64,000 nt of DNA from Bifidobacterium sp. ESL0800 (GTDB taxonomy: Bacteria > Actinomycetota > Actinomycetes > Actinomycetales > Bifidobacteriaceae), in the NCBI RefSeq assembly GCF_029395355.1, contig NZ_CP113913.1, forward strand, positions 1,798,001-1,862,000, written 5' to 3'. Within the stretch, counting starts at the first letter, position 1. Each line of letters begins with the position of its first letter. Below, piece after piece: positions 61,343 through 64,000 of this stretch. The notes beneath the pieces are model-generated. The model was not told where the DNA came from. It did not search any database and saw only the letters and a program-made list of their open reading frames with translations. The position numbers and the translations under genes are program-made.

Positions 61343-64000
61343 TTACCGACGGCCATACCGCTTGATTGCAGCGGACAACGCGAAGCCGGCGAGCAGCGTG
61401 ACGATGGCGAGTGCAACGATAGCGGCGACGTCGGAACCCGTCGCGGGTATGGCACGCTTGGGTTGCGGATTCGCGTTCGGTTCTGCAGGCTGCGAAGGCT
61501 GCGCAGGTCCGCTTGGTCCGGTCGGCCCGGTCGGCCCGGTCGGCTGAACCGGCTTGGGACGCGGGGCCACGGTCTGCTCGCAGACCACGCTTTGGTCGTT
61601 GGGAAGATCGAGCTTGCCCGTGTCGAGCGAAACATCCTCAGAGTCGTTGATGATGCAGCTCATGGCTTTCGTCACTTGATAATCCGGCTCGCGCGACATG
61701 TCGGTAGCGATCTTGTAGTTACCGGCTTTCACACTGCGATCGACGTTGTCGGGCAGAGCGATGTCCGAACCGCCGTCAGCGGACGACGGAACCAGCCTCA
61801 CCGGGAAATCGGCAGGGGTTACGCTACTGTTGCCAGATCCGTTGCTGGACCCATTGCCGTTCCCGGAACCATTACCATTCCCGTCGACGTGTGTGATCAC
61901 CTTGATGGTTGCGGGCTTGGAACGCACGGTACGCACGCCGACGACCGCATGTCCGTTGGCAATGGCGATTTGCGCGTTGGCGGGAGTCAACGGCCTGTTG
62001 GCAGTGACGTCGGTATAGACGATATCGCCGACCTGCTCATAAGCGACTGGCAGGTCAGACCCCTCAACCGTGTATTTGCCGGCGTTGACGCTGCGACTCT
62101 CACCCTGCGCAAACGGCGTGGTATCGCTGCGATCCCCGCCGTCCGCGGTCACGGAGAAGTTGAAATCGCCGGGTTTGGCGCTGCCGCCGTTGCTGTTGTC
62201 AACCACGGTCTTGAGCGTCAGGTTGCCCGGCAGATCCTCCACCACGCGCGTGCCGATGATATGCTCACGGACCGTGAATTGCGGCCTGCCATCGACCATC
62301 GGCACGGTGGCCCCGGTGTCGTCGTTGACGTAGGTAATCGGCCCGTCCTGCTTATACCCGTCGGGAATGGCCGATCCGGTGACGTTGTAATCGCCGTCAA
62401 ACACGACATGCGAATCTCCGCCTGCCGTGTTCCGGAAATGATAGACGTGCGCCGGATCGCCGTCGCTGTCGGCAGCGGTGAAGGTGAAGTCACCCGGCGT
62501 CTTGGTGCCGCCATGCCGGTTATGGACCACGGTGACCAGCGTCAGCGTCGGGTTGGGGAACGCCTTCTCACGGTAGGTGCACTGCACATTGGCGTCGTAA
62601 TTGTCGGGTATCGCCAGCTTGCCGTTGCCGTCCAAAGCCACGGGAGCATTGCCATTATTGGCATCGACGCACTTGACGGTCTGGGCATAGTCACCGGAAG
62701 GCGTAGGCGAACCGGAAGCGAGCGCCGACGATATCCGGTATTCGCTGCGCGGTGCGACGCTTCGTGGACCGATCTGCGCGGCCTGAATACCGTTTTCGGA
62801 TCCACTGGTGGTCACGCTCAGATCCTGCGTGCTGGGCGATACGGCTTGGGCGTTCATCGTGAACTGGTCGGCAGGATTCTTGCGCCCGCCGACGATGTTG
62901 GTCAGCACGCTCAAGGTGGGCACGTGCACATCTGCCCGGTAATCCTCGACTTCTCCGGAACCGCTCGCCAATCCGGTCGGAGACATGGCCGAACCCGTAC
63001 TGCTGGTGATGCGAAGACGCAGATACGAGGGATTGCCGCTGGCCGAAATCTGATTCTGGGCATCGTCGGGAACCTGCCAGTGAAGGGTCGCGCCACCGGC
63101 GGCGCAGGCCACCTGATCGCTCGCCTCGGCATTCCTGTCCGTGCCGGCGCTGGCCTGAGCCTCGTCGAACTTGCCGTTGTGGTTCCAGTCGATCCACCCG
63201 CGTACGTCCCCCGTTCCGCTGCAGCGAACGGCCAGCGAATACCGGCCGGACGGATCGGGGGTCACATTGATGGCCTTGGTATCGGCGGGAAGCGTGACGC
63301 CGTCCTCGTCGTTGATGACCTTGCCATCAGAGCCGACATCGCCGTGAGCATCATCCCAATTGGCTCCCGAGCTGAAGTGCGGTTCGGCTTCGGAATCCTC
63401 GCGGCTGCCCAGTCGCGGCTGTGGCTGCGCGAAATTCGCAACGGTATTCGAGTCGGCAGATGCCGTGGCGGCATCGCGAGCCTGAGAGAGGTTGAAGGAC
63501 TGGGCTCCGACCATGGAGGAATCGGGATCGATGGGGTCCTTTTCGCTATACGTGGTACCGGCGATATCGGAGCCCAACGCGCCGCCATGCCACTGCGGCT
63601 GGAAGAGCGAGCCCGCGGCCCCGTAGCTTTGCGGCGCATCCCCGAAATCGGAGGCGACGATGGTGCCAAGAGCCACAGCAGTCTCGCCGCCGCCTCTGAA
63701 CGTCACCCGAGCGCCGGTGGAACCTTGCAGGAACATGGCCGACGAAGGCCCGGTACCGCCGTGATTGGAGCATTGCGGGCCGTCGGAGCGGAAGCGCAGC
63801 GTGCGATCCTTGAGCTCGGCGATGGAGTTCGTGCGGCATCCGGGCGTGCGGTAGCTGTCAAGCAGACGCCAGGTCGGATTGCCTTCTATCGGCGTGGCCT
63901 TGATGTATTCCTGCTGATGACGCGTCCAGTTGTTGGATTCCGCGTCGGCGAACACCAGACCTTGCAGAGGCACGGAAGCGAAAGCGCTGGTATTGGTGCC
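61343..64000 (-). CDS. Large sortase-anchored surface protein with GEVED and Ig-like repeats (5' truncated)
   Basis: The frame is open to the right edge, so the N-terminus is outside the window. At least 886 residues are visible. The first half ends with SGSGEVEDYRADVHVP, a GEVED-type domain that follows WIDWNHNGKFDEAQA. Four Ig/prealbumin-like repeats of about 105 residues follow (starting near LSVLTNIVGG, LTLVTVVHNRHGG, LTLKTVVDNSNGG and IKVITHVDGNGNG), the DUF5979 type. A Pro-rich spacer (RPKPVQPTGPTGPTGPSG), then IPATG, a hydrophobic helix and KRYGRR form a sorting signal. It is probably an adhesin or pilus-like protein. The four repeats diverged enough to be old. Confidence 0.88.
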   Translation of the reverse strand, partial: GTNTSAFASVPLQGLVFADAESNNWTRHQQEYIKATPIEGNPTWRLLDSYRTPGCRTNSIAELKDRTLRFRSDGPQCSNHGGTGPSSAMFLQGSTGARVTFRGGGETAVALGTIVASDFGDAPQSYGAAGSLFQPQWHGGALGSDIAGTTYSEKDPIDPDSSMVGAQSFNLSQARDAATASADSNTVANFAQPQPRLGSREDSEAEPHFSSGANWDDAHGDVGSDGKVINDEDGVTLPADTKAINVTPDPSGRYSLAVRCSGTGDVRGWIDWNHNGKFDEAQASAGTDRNAEASDQVACAAGGATLHWQVPDDAQNQISASGNPSYLRLRITSSTGSAMSPTGLASGSGEVEDYRADVHVPTLSVLTNIVGGRKNPADQFTMNAQAVSPSTQDLSVTTSGSENGIQAAQIGPRSVAPRSEYRISSALASGSPTPSGDYAQTVKCVDANNGNAPVALDGNGKLAIPDNYDANVQCTYREKAFPNPTLTLVTVVHNRHGGTKTPGDFTFTAADSDGDPAHVYHFRNTAGGDSHVVFDGDYNVTGSAIPDGYKQDGPITYVNDDTGATVPMVDGRPQFTVREHIIGTRVVEDLPGNLTLKTVVDNSNGGSAKPGDFNFSVTADGGDRSDTTPFAQGESRSVNAGKYTVEGSDLPVAYEQVGDIVYTDVTANRPLTPANAQIAIANGHAVVGVRTVRSKPATIKVITHVDGNGNGSGNGNGSSNGSGNSSVTPADFPVRLVPSSADGGSDIALPDNVDRSVKAGNYKIATDMSREPDYQVTKAMSCIINDSEDVSLDTGKLDLPNDQSVVCEQTVAPRPKPVQPTGPTGPTGPSGPAQPSQPAEPNANPQPKRAIPATGSDVAAIVALAIVTLLAGFALSAAIKRYGRR

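Overview
The window is high-GC actinobacterial DNA and most likely comes from a Bifidobacterium or a close relative. Reasons: a G5/transglycosylase wall protein sits next to rsmA; the order cca - NUDIX - secreted DUF6049-like protein - murJ - pseudokinase matches the actinobacterial block known from mycobacteria; a ppc gene, LAxTG-type sorting signals, a GH36 alpha-galactosidase with an ABC importer lacking its own ATPase, and a FeoAB iron system are all present. I cannot name the species from the sequence.

Layout. 0-14 kb: wall and RNA-maintenance genes (partial G5 protein, rsmA, LytR_C protein, cca, NUDIX, DUF6049-like, murJ, pseudokinase). 14-14.6 kb: a RelB/YafQ-type toxin-antitoxin pair with a two-site operator. 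15-17.3 kb: PLP aminotransferase and a D-Ala-D-Ala-ligase-like ATP-grasp enzyme. 17.6-27 kb: rhomboid protease, a small membrane protein, SCP-like protein, DUF3073 protein, trpS, a ThrE-type exporter and ppc, separated by intergenic stretches rich in hairpins. 27.4-33.4 kb: an AAA/DUF4143 ATPase preceded by seven phased 23-bp repeats, then two tandem AhpF-like reductases whose domain order is swapped relative to classical AhpF, and ahpC. 33.7-40.8 kb: two large LRR-type surface proteins with sortase-like C-termini. 41.1-42 kb: beta-carbonic anhydrase.

42.2-51.2 kb is a sugar island: alpha-galactosidase, two permeases, a binding lipoprotein, a divergent LacI regulator, a histidine phosphatase and a polyol-type dehydrogenase. 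A 12-bp palindrome with core ACACGTGT sits in the promoters of the transporter and of the phosphatase, so the LacI protein probably controls both. The island is bracketed by a perfect 38-bp direct repeat, which is the 3' end of the alpha-galactosidase gene. The far copy is an orphan gene end that still has a related terminator hairpin, so the island probably arrived by recombination inside an older alpha-galactosidase gene.

51.3-64 kb: CBS-domain membrane protein, DUF1643 protein, a Fic protein with probable self-operators around its -10 box, dps, SDR, YgjP-like metallopeptidase, tRNA-Ile(GAT), tRNA-Ala(TGC), feoA-feoB-feoC-like, and the C-terminal part of another sortase-anchored surface protein that runs off the window. 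The most unusual items are the bracketed island with its LacI regulon, the domain-permuted AhpF pair, the 23-bp repeat array before the DUF4143 ATPase, the Fic operator cluster, and a family of intergenic hairpins whose loop is conserved while the stems differ.
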